DNA from: Caprella mutica
Taxonomy: Eukaryota > Arthropoda > Malacostraca > Amphipoda > Caprellidae
Assembly (NCBI GenBank): GCA_947561585.1
Contig: CANNZV010001030.1
Coordinates: 1-64,000 of the forward strand
Reading direction: 5' to 3'
Length of the DNA stretch: 64,000 nucleotides
The position numbers and the translations under genes were made by a program. Position 1 is the stretch's first letter; each line of letters starts with the position of its first letter. Of the stretch, positions 1 through 11,848 are shown piece by piece. The notes beneath the pieces were generated by a model. The model searched no databases. It was not told the origin of the DNA and saw only the letters and a list, made by a program, of their open reading frames with translations.

Positions 1-3000
1 GAATAACTCCATTACGGGTTACAAAAGTTACAGATTAAATAGAATAACTCCATTACGGGTTACAAAAGTTACAGATTAAATAGAATAACTCCATTTCGGG
101 TTACAAAAGTTACAGATTAATTAGAATATCACCATTTCGGGTTACAAAAGTTACAGATTAAATAGAATATCTTCATTACGGGTTACAACAGATTAAAAAT
201 AGAATACTCTTACGGGTTACAAAAGTTACAGATTAAATAGAATAACTCTATTACGGGTTACAAAAGTTACAGATTAAATAGAATAACTCCATTACGGGTT
301 ACAAAAGTTACAGATTAAATAGAATAACTCCATTACGGGTTACAAAAGTTACAGATTAAATAGAATAACTCCATTACGGGTTACAAAAGTTACAGATTAA
401 ATAGAATAACTCCATTACGGGTTACAAAAGTTACAGATTAAATAGAATAACTCCATTACGGGTTACAACAGATTACATAGAATAACTCCATTACGGGTTA
501 CAAAAGTTACAGATTAAATAGAATAACTCCATTACGGGTTACAAAAGTTACAGATTAAATAGAATAACTCCATTACGGGTTACAAAAGTTACAGATTAAA
601 TAGAATAACTCCATTACGGGTTACAAACAGATTAAATAGAATAACTCCATTACGGGTTACAAAAGTTACAGATTAAATAGAATAACTCCATTACGGGTTA
701 CAAAAGTTACAGATTAAATAGAATAACTCCATTACGGGTTACAAAAGTTACAGATTAAATAGAATAACTCTATTACGGGTTACAAAAGTTACAGATTAAA
801 TAGAATAACTCCATTTCGGGTTACAAAAGTTACAGATTAAATAGAATAACTTTATTACGGGTTACAAAAGTTATAGATTAAATAGAATAACTCCATTACA
901 GGTTACAACAGATTAAATAGAATAACTTCATTACGGGTTACAAAAGTAGCAGATTAAGTAGAATAACTTCATTACGGGTTACAACAGATTAAATAGAATA
1001 ACTTCATTACGGGTTACAATAGAAGAAATAGAATAACTTCATTACGGGTTACAACAGATTAAATAGAATAACTTCATTACGGGTTACAACAGATTAAATA
1101 GAATAACTTCATTACGGGTTACAACAGATTAAATAGAATAACTCCATTACGGGTTACAACAGATTGAATAGAATAACTCCATTACGGGTTACAACAGATT
1201 AAATAGAATAACTCCATTACGGGTTACAACAGATTGAATAGAATAACTCCATTACGGGTTACAACAGATTAAATAGAATAACTTCATTACGGGTTACAAC
1301 AGATTAAATAGAATAACTCCATTACGGGTTACAACAGATTAAATAGAATAACTCCATTACGGGTTACAACAAATTAAATAGAATAACTCCATTACGGGTT
1401 GCAACAAATTAAATAGAATAACTCCATTACGGGTTACAACAGATTAAATAGAATAACTTCATTACGGGTTATAACAGATTAAATAGAATAACTCCATTAC
1501 GGGTTACAACAGATTAAATAGAATAACTTCATTACGGGTTACAACAGATTAAATAGAATAACTCCATTACGGGTTACAACAGATTAAATAGAATAACTCC
1601 ATTACGGGTTACAACAGATTAAATAGAATAACTCCATTACGGGTTACAACAGATTATATAGAATAACTCCATTACGGGTTATAACAGATTAAATAGAATA
1701 ACTCCATTACGGGTTACAACAGATTAAATAGAATAACTCCATTACGGGTCACAACAGATTAAATAGAATAACTCCATTACGGGTTACAACAGATTAAATA
1801 GAATAACTCCATTACGGGTTACAACAGATTAAATAGAATAACTCCATTACGGGTTACAACAGATTAAATAGAATAAATCTATTACGGGTTACAACAGATT
1901 AAATAGAATAACTCCATTACGGGTAACAAAAGTTACAGATTAAATAGAATAACTCCATTACGGGTTACAAAAGTTACAGATTAAATAGAATAACTCCATT
2001 ACGGGTTACAAAAGTTACAGATTAAATAGAATAACTCCATTACGGTTACAAAAGTTACAGATTATATAGAATAACTCCATTACGGATTACAAAAGTTACA
2101 GATTAAATAGAATAACTCCATTACGGGTTACAAAAGTTACAGATTAAATAAAATAACTCCATTACGGGTTACAAAAGTTACAGATTAAATAGAATAACTC
2201 CATTACGGGTTACAAAAGTTACAGATTAAATAGAATAACTCCATTACGGGTTACAAAAGTTACAGATTAAATAGAATAACTCCATTACGGGTTACAAAAG
2301 TTACAGATTAAATAGAATAACTCTATTACGGGTTACAAAAGTTACAGATTAAATAGAATAACTATTACGGGTTACAAAAGTTACAGATTAAATAGAATAA
2401 CTCCATTACGGGTTACAAAAGTTACAGATTAAATAGAATAACTCCATTACGGGTTACAAAAGTTACAGATTAAATAGAATAACTCCATTACGGGTTACAA
2501 AAGTTACAGATTAAATAGAATAACTCCATTTCGGGTTACAAAAGTTACAGATTAATTAGAATATCACCATTTCGGGTTACAAAAGTTACAGATTAAATAG
2601 AATATCTTCATTACGGGTTACAACAGATTAAATAGAATAACTCCATTACGGGTTACAAAAGTTACAGATTAAATAGAATAACTCTATTACGGTTACAAAA
2701 GTTACAGATTAAATAGAATAACTCCATTACGGGTTACAAAAGTTACAGATTAAATAGAATAACTCCATTACGGGTTACAAAAGTTACAGATTAAATAAAA
2801 TAACTCCATTACGGGTTACAAAAGTTACAGATTAAATAGAATAACTCCATTACGGGTTACAACAGATTAAATAGAAATTAACTCCATTACGGGTTACAAC
2901 AGATTAAATAGAATAACTCCATTACGGGTTACAAAAGTTACAGATTAAATAGAATAACTCCATTACGGGTTACAAAAGTTACAGATTAAATAGAATAACT

Positions 3001-5120
3001 CCATTACGGGGTTACAAAAGTTACAGATTAAATAGAATAACTCCATTACGGGTTACAACAGATTAAATAGAATAACTCCATTACGGGTTACAAAAGTTAC
3101 AGATTAAATAGAATAACTCCATTACGGGTTACAAAAGTTACAGATTAAATAGAATAACTCCATTACGGGTTACAAAAGTTACAGATTAAATAGAATAACT
3201 CCATTACGGGTTACAAAAGTTACAGATTAAATAGAATAACTCCATTACGGGTTACAAAAGTTACAGATTAAATAGAATAACTCCATTACGGGTTACAACA
3301 GATTAAATAGAATAACTCCATTACGGGTTACAAAAGTTACAGATTAAATAGAATAACTCCATTACGGGTTACAACAGATTAAAAAGAATAACTCCATTAC
3401 GGGTTACAACAGATTAAATAGAATAACTCCATTACGGGTTACAAAAGTTACAGATTAAATGGAATAACTTCGGGTTACAAAAGTTACAGATTAAATAGAA
3501 TAACTCCATTACGGGTTACAAAAGTTACAGATTAAATAGAATAACTCCATTACGGGTTACAAAAGTTACAGATTAAATAGAATAACTCCATTTCGGGTTA
3601 CAAAAGTTACAGATTAATTAGAATATCACCATTTCGGGTTACAAAAGTTACAGATTAAATAGAATATCTTCATTACGGGTTACAACAGATTAAATAGAAT
3701 AACTCCATTACGGGTTACAAAAGTTACAGATTAATAGAATAACTCTATTACGGGTTACAAAAGTTACAGATTAAATAGAATAACTCCATTACGGGTTACA
3801 AAAGTTACAGATTAAATAGAATAACTCCATTACGGGTTACAAAAGTTACAGATTAAATAGAATAACTCCATTACAGGTTACAAAAGTTACAGATTAAATA
3901 GAATAACTCCATTACGGGTTACAAAAGTTACAGATTTAAATAGAATAACTCCATTACGGGTTACAACAGATTAAATAGAATAACTCCATTACGGGTTACA
4001 AAAGTTACAGATTAAATAGAATAACTCCATTACGGTTACAAAAGTTACAGATTAAATAGAATAACTCCATTACGGGTTACAAAAGTTACAGATTAAATAG
4101 AATAACTCCATTACGGGTTACAAACAGATTAAATAGAATAACTCCATTACGGGTTACAAAAGTTACAGATTAAATAGAATAACTCCATTACGGGTTACAA
4201 AAGTTACAGATTAATAGAATAACTCCATTACGGGTTACAAAAGTTACAGATTAAATAGAATAACTCCATTACGGGTTACAACAGATTAAATAGAATAACT
4301 CCATTACGGGTTACAAAAGTTACAGATTAAATAGAATAACTCCATTACGGGTTACAACAGATTAAAAAGAATAACTCCATTACGGGTTACAACAGATTAA
4401 ATAGAATAACTCCATTACGGGTTACAAAAGTTACAGATTAAATAGAATAACTCCATTACGGGTTACAAAAGTTACAGATTAAATAGAATAACTCCATTAC
4501 GGGTTACAAAAGTTACAGATTAAATAGAATAACTCCATTACGGGTTACAAAAGTTACAGATTAAATAGAATAACTCCATTACGGGTTACAACAGATTAAA
4601 TAGAATAACTCCATTACGGGTTACAAAGTTACAGATTAAATAGAATAACTCCATTACGGGTTACAAAAGTTACAGATTAAATAGAATAACTCCATTACGG
4701 GTTACAAAAGTTACAGATTAAATAGAATAACTCCATTACGGGTTACAACAGATTAAATAGAATAACTCCATTACGGGTTACAAAAGTTACAGATTAAATA
4801 GAATAACTCCCATTACGGGTTACAAAAGTTACAGATTAAATAGAATAACTCCATTACGGGTTACAAAAGTTACAGATTAAATAGAATAACTCCATTACGG
4901 GTTACAAAAGTTACAGATTAAATAGAATAACTCCATTACGGGTTACAAAAGTTACAGATTAAATAGAATAACTCCATTACGGGTTACAAAAGTTACAGAT
5001 TAAATAGAATAACTCCATTACGGGTTACAACAGATTAAATAGAATAACTCCATTACGGGTTACAACAGATTAAATAGAATAACTCCATTACGGGTTACAA
5101 AAGTTACAGATTAAATAGAA
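1..5120. repeat. 41-bp satellite array with 35-bp variant, about 130 copies
   Basis: Head-to-tail repeat of a 41-bp unit containing ATTACGGGTTACAAAAG followed by TTACAGATTAAATAG. A 35-bp version lacks six bases between the GGGTTACAA and CAGATTAAA parts and is scattered among the 41-bp units. Most units differ by only a few substitutions. The array enters the window already in progress, so its true left end is outside. A run of diverged units (ATTAATTAGAATATCACC) recurs near 121, 2556 and 3618, showing that blocks larger than the unit have been duplicated. No coding potential is apparent; the function is unknown and a simple satellite is the plain reading. Confidence 0.97.
889..1925. repeat. 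pure 35-bp subdomain of the left satellite
   Basis: Nearly all units here are the short 35-bp form (GGGTTACAACAGATTAAATA), with spacing of exactly 35 bp over many consecutive copies, for example 1081 to 1116. On both sides the 41-bp form dominates. The sharp block of one length class indicates local homogenisation by unequal exchange or replication slippage. Confidence 0.93.
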
Positions 5121-5705
5121 GGTCCAAGCGTTCTAAAATCAATGGCATTAGGCAAATATTTAGCGACGGAAACTAACGAACGAGGTGTGAAGTCTCGGCA
5201 TAAATTGTTAGCACTGGTCAGTGTAGGTGGGGGGGGGGGGGGGGGAGGGGGGTGTAGATGGAGGGTTTAGGACGGGGGAGGGGGGGGGGGTACAGGAGGA
5301 GGCGGGGGGCGGTGTTGATAGCGGATGAGATTATGTCTTCAGGCACTGTCGCAAAATCAGGGATTTTGGCGCGAGTGAAACCGTCATTTACTTACCAGTA
5401 GGTCAGTGATTTGTTAGTTCATTATTCAATGATTGTATGTGTCTAAGTGCTTATTTATTTAGTTATCTAACTAAATAAAATGTATTTTGGAAAAAGTTAT
5501 CACACGACAAGAAATTGTCATTTCTCTTTATTTAAACTTTGCGATTATACATACAATTATAATGTAATAAAATAAAAAATAAAAGATAAACTATTATTAA
5601 AGTGAAGAAAGTTATTCAAACTCATTATTTATTGTTAGTGAATTAAAAAGTTGTAAATGCATTGCTTTTTAGAGTACTTTAGTTAATTAATAATAATATA
5701 AACAC
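5121..5705. other. unique spacer, no gene seen
   Basis: Non-repetitive DNA between two arrays. The left third is G-rich, the rest A+T-rich. No open frame of note and no terminal inverted repeat were seen. Confidence 0.6.
5228..5312 (+). repeat. poly-G / G-rich tract
   Basis: Several uninterrupted G runs of about 6 to 17 bases lie within 85 bp. Such a tract can form G-quadruplexes on the plus strand, and is also a place where sequencing or assembly may be wrong in length. Shorter G runs occur near 19820, 29610 and 37363. Confidence 0.85.
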
Positions 5706-6135
5706 TACTAGATGGTATCTTAGGTACTTTAAATGGTATCCATGGTACTCTAGTACTATAAATGGTATCCATGGTACTCTAGGTACTATAAATGGTATCC
5801 ATGGTACTCTAGGTACTATAAATGGTATCCATGGTACTCTAGGTACTATAAATGGTATCCATGTTACTCTAGACACTATAAATGGTATCCATGGTATCTA
5901 GGCACTATAAATGGTATCCATGGTACTCTAGGTACTATAAATGGTATCCATGGTACTTTAGGTACTATAAATGGTATCCATGGTATCTAGGTACTATAAA
6001 TGGTATCCATGGTATCTAGGTACTATAAATGGTATCCATGGTATCTAGGTACTATAAATGGTATCCATGGTACTCTAGGTACAATAAATGGTATCCATGG
6101 AACCCTCTGCAATATTAATGGTATCCATGTTATCC
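5706..6135. repeat. 30-bp minisatellite (TGGTATCCATGGTAC)
   Basis: About 14 copies of a 30-bp unit built from TGGTATCCATGGTAC and TAGGTACTATAAA. Because 30 is a multiple of three, the minus strand gives a 65-residue frame repeating VPWIPFI; this is an artefact. The TGGTATCCATGGTAC part differs by one base from the half-core TGGTATCCATGATAC found in palindromic transposon centres elsewhere in the window. Confidence 0.93.
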
Positions 6136-6139
6136 TATA

Positions 6140-6174
6140 CAGTATTTATGGTATCAAGGATACCATAAATACTG
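6140..6174. repeat. perfect hairpin at array edge
   Basis: The arms CAGTATTTATGGTATC and GATACCATAAATACTG are exact reverse complements around a 3-base loop. It lies at the degenerate right end of the 30-bp minisatellite and shares its ATGGTATC element. Confidence 0.85.
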
Positions 6175-6431
6175 CCTAGGATGCGATGAGAGGCATAACT
6201 TATGGTTTCTATGTGGCTCATCTCCAATATATCCTCTGAATCTAGCATCATTTGGCACTAGCCGTATTGATGGTGTGGGAGTAGCTTTTCTGCAGTCACG
6301 AGCAGTGAAACTTGTTGGCAATTTAAGCTATATAGTGGATATATTAACTTAAGAATTATTTGGTTTGTAATAAAGTAATATTGAACTTGATTTCCATCGC
6401 TTAAATTATATTGTAATACAAAAATTTAGAA

Positions 6432-6508
6432 ATATCCCAGGCAAGAAGCATTTATTCCTGGGATATTAAAGCAATATATCAGGAATAAATCCTTCTTGCC
6501 TGGGATAT
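6432..6508. mobile_element. short foldback element, ATATCCCAGGCAAG family, copy 1
   Basis: Two arms of about 35 bp (6432-6466 and 6474-6508) are inverted copies with one or two mismatches; each arm starts ATATCCCAGGCAAGAAG. A diverged second copy lies near 52543-52612, so this is a dispersed family and not a chance hairpin. No coding capacity. Likely a tiny non-autonomous DNA element or a transcribed hairpin; which of these is not decidable here. Confidence 0.7.
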
Positions 6509-6526
6509 GAGACTGCATTCCTAGAG

Positions 6527-6598
6527 AAAAAGTTAGGGTGGGGCCATAGAAGATCAAGAGGGAGATTCTTCTCTAACTCACATGGCCTCACCATAACC
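6527..6598. mobile_element. GTTATGGTGGGGCC foldback MITE, copy 1
   Basis: The left arm reads GTTAGGGTGGGGCCATAG and the right arm ATGGCCTCACCATAAC, an imperfect inverted pair around about 30 bp. Related copies are at 15063-15131 and, amplified, at 17815-18048; a half copy lies near 19850. Non-coding. Confidence 0.65.
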
Positions 6599-6862
6599 AA
6601 TGGAATTCAATTTGACTATCATATTTTCCTGAGTATGTTTAATTATTTATTAACATTTACTGCCCAGCTAAGACCAGTAAACCAAGTGTGTCAATTGGGG
6701 CCACAGGCACAGAGGAAATAAAGGAGGTGAAATAAAGATAGGAAACAAAGCAAGAGAAAATGATTAGAAAGTAATTATATAAGAAATAATGTTAACCAAC
6801 GTACAGTATGATTTTCAGCTATTGAAAATACCGTATTGAAAATTTGGTATTGAAAATTACTA
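6599..6862. other. AT-rich spacer, nothing recognised
   Basis: Unique sequence with no open frame or repeat that I could support. Confidence 0.5.
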
Positions 6863-6949
6863 TACCTAATATTTGGATAATAAAAATTATTATACTTAAT
6901 ATTTGGATAATAAATATTATTATACCTAATATTTGGATAATAGAAATTA
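6863..6949. repeat. 30-bp repeat, three copies
   Basis: Units start at 6863, 6893 and 6923, each carrying TAATATTTGGATAATA. A looser relative (TAATATTTGATATTAAAAG) lies near 7285-7340, so the repeat was probably once longer. Confidence 0.85.
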
Positions 6950-7092
6950 GACACTCTATATTCAGGGTACCAGGAAAACTAGGTCTCAGTTTATAATGAT
7001 GTTATTAAAGAACAATAATAGAAAAAGTTGAAATTATGAGTACTAAAATGTGTAGTGTATTCATTAAAATCGAATAAAACTAATGAATTAGA

Positions 7093-7206
7093 TGTATCGA
7101 GGGGTGTCGCCCCCCGAATCCCCCTGCAAGGTCATTAAACAATCATGAAGTGTGCAGTACAACAAACTGGCGGATACAACAAACTACATAACGGTCATTT
7201 ATGTGG
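7093..7206. repeat. dispersed repeat (AAACAATCATGAAGTGTGCA), copy 1
   Basis: Begins with a C/G hairpin (GGGGTGTCGCCCCCC) and continues GGTCATTAAACAATCATGAA and CATAACGGTCATTTATGT. About 88 bp of it is repeated at 32857-32944 with a handful of substitutions. Non-coding interspersed repeat of unknown class. Confidence 0.75.
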
Positions 7207-7841
7207 AGAGGCCATTTATAATTCTGAGACCGAAATTGATTAAGAATTAGGTATTCAATTTTTGGATTTTAAAAATTATGATATATAATATTTGATATTA
7301 AAAGTTATTTTACTTAATATTTTGATGATAGAAATTATTATATTAAAATTTTTATCGTCGAAAAAAGGAGCATTATATAAACGCTTTTAAACCATTTTTA
7401 ACTTTCTCATGTCAACTACATTTACTTTATTTAATTTGTTCAGAATAGTTAATTTATATCCAAATAATCTGTTTAATTAGATTATTATATTACACATTAT
7501 ACATTAATTTTCACATCATTATTCATTATGAAAATAAATTATGAAAATCGATCTGCGTACCGTTTGAACTCGATCAGCCGATACGTTTTTTCAGCAGTGA
7601 AGTTAGTTTAGGCCGGCCGTACAAAGAGTGTTACCTGAATAAAGTAGAAGTAGTTGATTTTATCTGGAAGTGGAGGAGATCTTTATTGTATCAGGCGACT
7701 GTAAGAGAAAGGGATCGTTGACAGCTCTCCTAAGTTATAGCTTGTCGTAGCCGCAACGACGGAATGGAACACCGTCCACTGCGGATAAAACAGGCAAATC
7801 GGACACTGGAGTTAGGAAGCGAATCTGTTAACAAGAATTTA
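7207..7841. other. unique AT-rich spacer
   Basis: No gene seen. The part 7540-7830 is richer in G+C than its surroundings (for example GGCCGGCCG near 7612), but I found no open frame or terminal repeat in it. Confidence 0.5.
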
Positions 7842-8002
7842 CTTAACTTAATTGATTGGAGATGGTACCTAGTTTAATTGATTGGGGATGGTACCTAGTT
7901 TAATTGATTGGGGATGGTACCTTGTTTAATTGATTGGGGATGGTACCTAGTTTAATTGATTGGGGATGGTACCTAGCTTAATTGATTGAGATGGTACCTA
8001 GT
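7842..8002. repeat. 26-bp minisatellite, six copies
   Basis: Unit with GATGGTACCTAGTTTAATTG; GGTACC recurs at 7864, 7890, 7916, 7942 and 7968, an exact 26-bp period. The last unit is one base short. Confidence 0.93.
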
Positions 8003-10083
8003 GTAACAGAAGTAGAATCTTTTGGACAAAATTTACCTAGATTTTAATTGTAACACTTACGAAAGATTATGTAACTTGGTGTTAATTCTAATCGACATCT
8101 TGTATTAATTAGAAATAAATATTTACTCACTCAGGTAACTAACGAAATTAAAAATGGATTTAAGCGAATTCGAACACCAGGTTTATCTTACTGAGCCTAT
8201 TTTAAATTAGGTAATCTGTTTGGTAGTATCCTGCCCATTAGTTGAGGAAAAGTTTAATGTTGACTTCAAAAGCACATTGATATTAATAAGAGTAACCGTG
8301 GCAAAAAGTCCAAAGGTGAACATATGCACAGAATCAGTGCAAGATCATAAAAGTAAATGGACCAATTCCTCTTGGTAAGATAAAGTCCGAAGGGCTTCCA
8401 TGTGTCACAGTTCGAATTGAGAAGAATTCCTCTTACAGGAGCAGCAGCATCATCCATTGTGCCATTATGATTCGAAGGCTTTGGTGGACAAACATCTTAT
8501 TCTAAGAGGCATTTCCCTGCCTTCTGATATGTTTTGCCTTCTCACTTACCAGGAAACACTCGGATTCAATTTCTAGAGTACTCAATTCCGGTCACGTACA
8601 CCGTATCACCAGACAAAGACTTGAAAAAAAGCCGCCCTAAGAATTGGAGCGTTGCTGTTCACAATGGCGGTATTGGAAGGATTTAAGCACGTCTATTTTC
8701 TGCCCACATGATTTATGTCCCGAACCAATTTGTTATCATTGCGAGCAATGCAACATTTTAGCACTTTTAAGGAATTATCAGTTTTGGGGGAGAAGAATTG
8801 GTTTTTGGAAGTGAATCGATACTAAATCGTCTTAAAAAGGAGCTTTCAGAAAAGAAAACGCTACCGTTTTCCAATTTAGCTAAACGAACAGTAAATCTAC
8901 TTTATTATTTTAATAATGAATTGAAAACTCATGAATGCGTATTTGAAGTATTTATATGAATTAAGAGGACTTCAAATATAAACACAGTATCCATATCTTT
9001 TCAAAGGACCAAAGATACACGAGATGATGTAGCTACCAAACCTCACGCCATCAATAATTCCGACTAGAGACTGTCTCAAAATACTGCATCTGCACAGAAA
9101 TAACAAACCCTTCGTGTAATTCCAATCTGACGGACTGCCCCAATCCCTAATCCAGATGCGTCGGTATTAGTGCTGGCTGTGTTATCTTAACAAACGCTCC
9201 TCCGGTCACTAGACAAACTTTCTCTGCTGTCCACCCCACTCGAGTGCAGTCGAACTTCAGGAGAGGACAATCGATTGATTCGAGGTACAGTCTGTACGGA
9301 GTCGTTATATCTATAATTCATTTATTGCCGTTACATTTTGAATAGTGTAATATAGTTACTATTACTAATTTAATATCACAGAAAGGATGCTTATAAAATA
9401 TATAGAAATATACTCTTATATCATATACAGAAAGTTTTACTTTTTTACTCTATGAAGGGATTAAATGAAAATGATTTGGCAAAAATGAAAAACTCAACAG
9501 CTTGCTTAAAGTAAATTTAATTATAATCTTAGTTTAAGCTTTACAATCTGTTGCACTAATTAATTCATTTTTCCTCATTAGTGAATTGTAGAAGAATTTT
9601 TCAAAAGCAGCAATCGGAGGTAGGTAGCAAATTCGCGTGGAAATCTCAAGCTTGATTACAGTGTTTACTTGAAAGTTACTCTGTGAAAGATAAACAATCC
9701 TGAAAATGATGAAAGGAATACTGCTGCAAGTTTTGGATCTGTATGAGCAATGGCTGATACGTTTCTGTGTCTAAGTGAGTCAACAGATAATCGGATTAGG
9801 GTAAGGAATAACTTCCATGATGGTTCAAACATACCGCAATTAGTTCATAGGCTACCTAACCACAGAGACAATCAACCAACTTCTGCAAGTTTGTTATAGA
9901 ATTTGTTTGTGATGGAAACTTGTGTAGTTCATTAGAGAGTTTGTACTAAAACATCTTGAATTATTATGACAGTAAATTCTCGTTATTACGTGGAGGAAAT
10001 GAATCTATTTATATGGATAATTTAATATAATGAGGGGTTTAACTATAGTTTCCGAAGCAAAGGCTTTAATAATAATTCAGTAA
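8003..10083. other. 2-kb unique segment with protein-like remnants
   Basis: The longest stretch near the left side without tandem repeats. G+C is higher at 8200-9290 than around it. A minus-strand frame at 8266-8457 (63 residues) and a plus-strand frame at 8771-8959 look somewhat protein-like, but no family was recognised and stops interrupt the neighbouring frames. It could be a decayed transposon body or an intron containing an exon; I cannot decide. Confidence 0.35.
8771..8959 (+). other. short open frame without ATG, possible decayed exon
   Basis: Reading from just after a TAA, the plus strand is open for 62 residues to a TGA at 8957-8959. The middle reads ESILNRLKKELSEKKTL, a charged, helix-like composition unusual for random AT-rich DNA. 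The same frame upstream (8700-8770) is also protein-like but broken by two stops. No start codon, splice sites or family were identified, so this is only a candidate remnant. Confidence 0.15.
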
Positions 10084-10280
10084 GGGTTTAACGTCTGCTT
10101 AGGAACCAAAGGCCATATCGCTGACGTCAAAAGGAAATTAATTACAAGGGACTATAAGAAGCAGTCAGAAAGGAAAGTGGCTCCATGAACAAAGTCGCTT
10201 ACCACCGTCAGTGACAAGCTCATGGATGCAGGAAAGCTACTCCCTGAATGCAGTCACTTACCAAGGAATGTGACGAAAAG
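10084..10280 (+). mobile_element. SINE-like dispersed repeat, copy 1 (longest)
   Basis: Starts GGTTTAACGTCTGCTTAGGA, continues through ACCAAAGGCCATATCGCTGA and a part with AAGAAGCAGTCAGAAAGGAA and CAAGCTCATGGATGCAGGA. Copies or pieces recur at 10560-10655, 29253-29970 (split by an insert) and 45274-45530 (split by a MITE). No terminal inverted repeats, so a SINE or a retroelement tail is likelier than a DNA transposon. No tRNA-like A/B box was clear. Confidence 0.7.
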
Positions 10281-10559
10281 GGACACGAGCACCGGTAGCT
10301 GCACTCAATGATGGAAGAGGAAAATGAAGAGGTAACAGTAAATGAAGCCTACGAGCCTACCTAAAACAAAATCTAAAACCTCGTAGTTGAAGAACATAAC
10401 CCTAGCGCTATCCTCCAAAACTGCAAGTGCGTTAAAAAAATGATAAACATTGTAAAAAGTAAAAAAGAAAATCCATAATCCAAATTACAACAGTTCGGGA
10501 CCCAAGGGACGGCACTCCCCTTCTCTTCCATTCACCACAATCAAAGGCTTTATAAAAGG

Positions 10560-10655
10560 AAAACAAATAAAAGGGCCCTCTAAGAAGTAGTCAAAAAGAA
10601 AGTGGCTTCATGAATAAAGTTTAAAGTTATCTACAACCAGTCTGTGACAATGGAA
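10560..10655 (+). mobile_element. SINE-like repeat, copy 2, partial
   Basis: Contains AAGAAGTAGTCAAAAAGAAA, GTGGCTTCATGAATAAAGT and CAACCAGTCTGTGACAA, matching the second half of the copy at 10084-10280. Its first half is absent or too diverged to see. Confidence 0.6.
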
Positions 10656-10829
10656 TTTCATGATCAAAAATTATGTAAATGAACAGAAAGATTATTTATA
10701 GAACTGTCAAGAATTAGAATAATTGATTCAAACAAACATTCTTCTTATTGTACTTTATAATCAATAGTAAATTAAACTTTGATTGCAGTCGGCAAATTTT
10801 ATTCAATGGTAAAAAGATCCTCTTTCTAC

Positions 10830-11035
10830 AACAATAAATGATTAGACAAGAATCCATTCGTAATTTTTCATTAATTAAAATAATTATAGTCTATCTTTCT
10901 TAGTGGGACATTCCCTCAAAAGTTAAATAACTGCAATGTTTGAAAATTATATTTTACGATGAAATACGATCAATGTTTACCTAAATCGACAATAGTAAAT
11001 TTTCAGACTGGATTTAACATTTTTATTCTATATTT
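10830..11035. mobile_element. old dispersed repeat (ATTAGACAAGAATCC), copy 1
   Basis: Shares, in order, a TAATTAGAC-type start, a GTGGGACATTCCC block, a TTTTACGATGAAATAC block and a GACAATAGTAAATTTT block with 16090-16380, and more weakly with 56295-56480. Divergence is high. Family class unknown. Confidence 0.5.
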
Positions 11036-11059
11036 ACCTATACGAAAATAATGAAAAGT

Positions 11060-11848
11060 CAAGTCCAATGAGAGGAAGGAAATCAAATAAAAGAAGAGGA
11101 GGAAAATCAAATAAAAGAAGAGGAAGAGCAGAATACAACAAGAGGAAGAAAATCAAATACAAGAAGAGGAAGAGCCAAATACAAGAAGAGGAAGAAAAAC
11201 AAATACAAGAAGAGGAAGAGCTAAAGACAAGAAGAGGAAGAGCCAAATACAAGAAGAGGAAGAAAAACAAATACAAGAAGAAGAAGAGCTAAAGACAAGA
11301 AGAGGAAGAGCCAAATACAAGAATAGGAAGAGCCAAATACAAGAAGAGGAAGAGCCAAATACAAGAAGAAGAAGAAAATAAAGTTCAAGAGGACATAGAG
11401 CCAAATACAAGAAGAGGAAGAGCCAAATACAAGAAGAGGAAGAGCTAAAGACAAGAAGAGGAAGAGCTAAAGACAAGAAGAGGAAGAGCCAAAAACAAGA
11501 AGAGGAAGAGCTAAAGACAAGAAGAGGAAGAGCCAAAAACAAGAAGACGTAGAACCAAAAACAAGAAGAGGAAGAGCTAAAGACAAGAAGAGGAAGAGCC
11601 AAATACAAGAAGAGGAAGAGCTAAAGACAAGAAGAGGAAGAGCCAAAAACAAGAAGAGGAAGAGCTAAAGACAAGAAGAGGAAGAGCCAAATACAAGAAG
11701 AGGAAGAGCCAAGTACAAGAAGAGGAAGAGCCAAATACAAGAAGATGAAGAGCTAAAGACAAGAAGAGGAAGAGCTAAAGACAAGAAGAGGAAGAACCAA
11801 AAACAAGAAGACGTAGAACCAAAAACAAGAAGAGGAAGAGTCAAATCC
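11060..11848 (+). repeat. 22-bp purine-rich minisatellite (AAGAAGAGGAAGAGC)
   Basis: About 35 units of 22 bp, mostly AAGAAGAGGAAGAGC plus CAAATAC, CAAAAAC or TAAAGAC. Almost pure purine on the plus strand. The minus strand is open in several frames and encodes repeats of LALPLLVFSSSSSC; this is a by-product of the composition, not a gene. Such tracts can form triplex (H-DNA). Confidence 0.95.

Noticed and set aside
1..5120. Telomeric repeat because of GGGTTA words
   Set aside because: GGGTTA occurs once per 41- or 35-bp unit, not as TTAGG or TTAGGG runs.
5228..5312. Regulatory G-quadruplex
   Set aside because: The tract could fold, but there is no gene nearby and homopolymer length may be unreliable; recorded as a repeat only.
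10084..10280. tRNA-derived SINE head
   Set aside because: I looked for A- and B-box words (a GGTTCGANNC-like B box) and found none convincing, so tRNA origin is not claimed.
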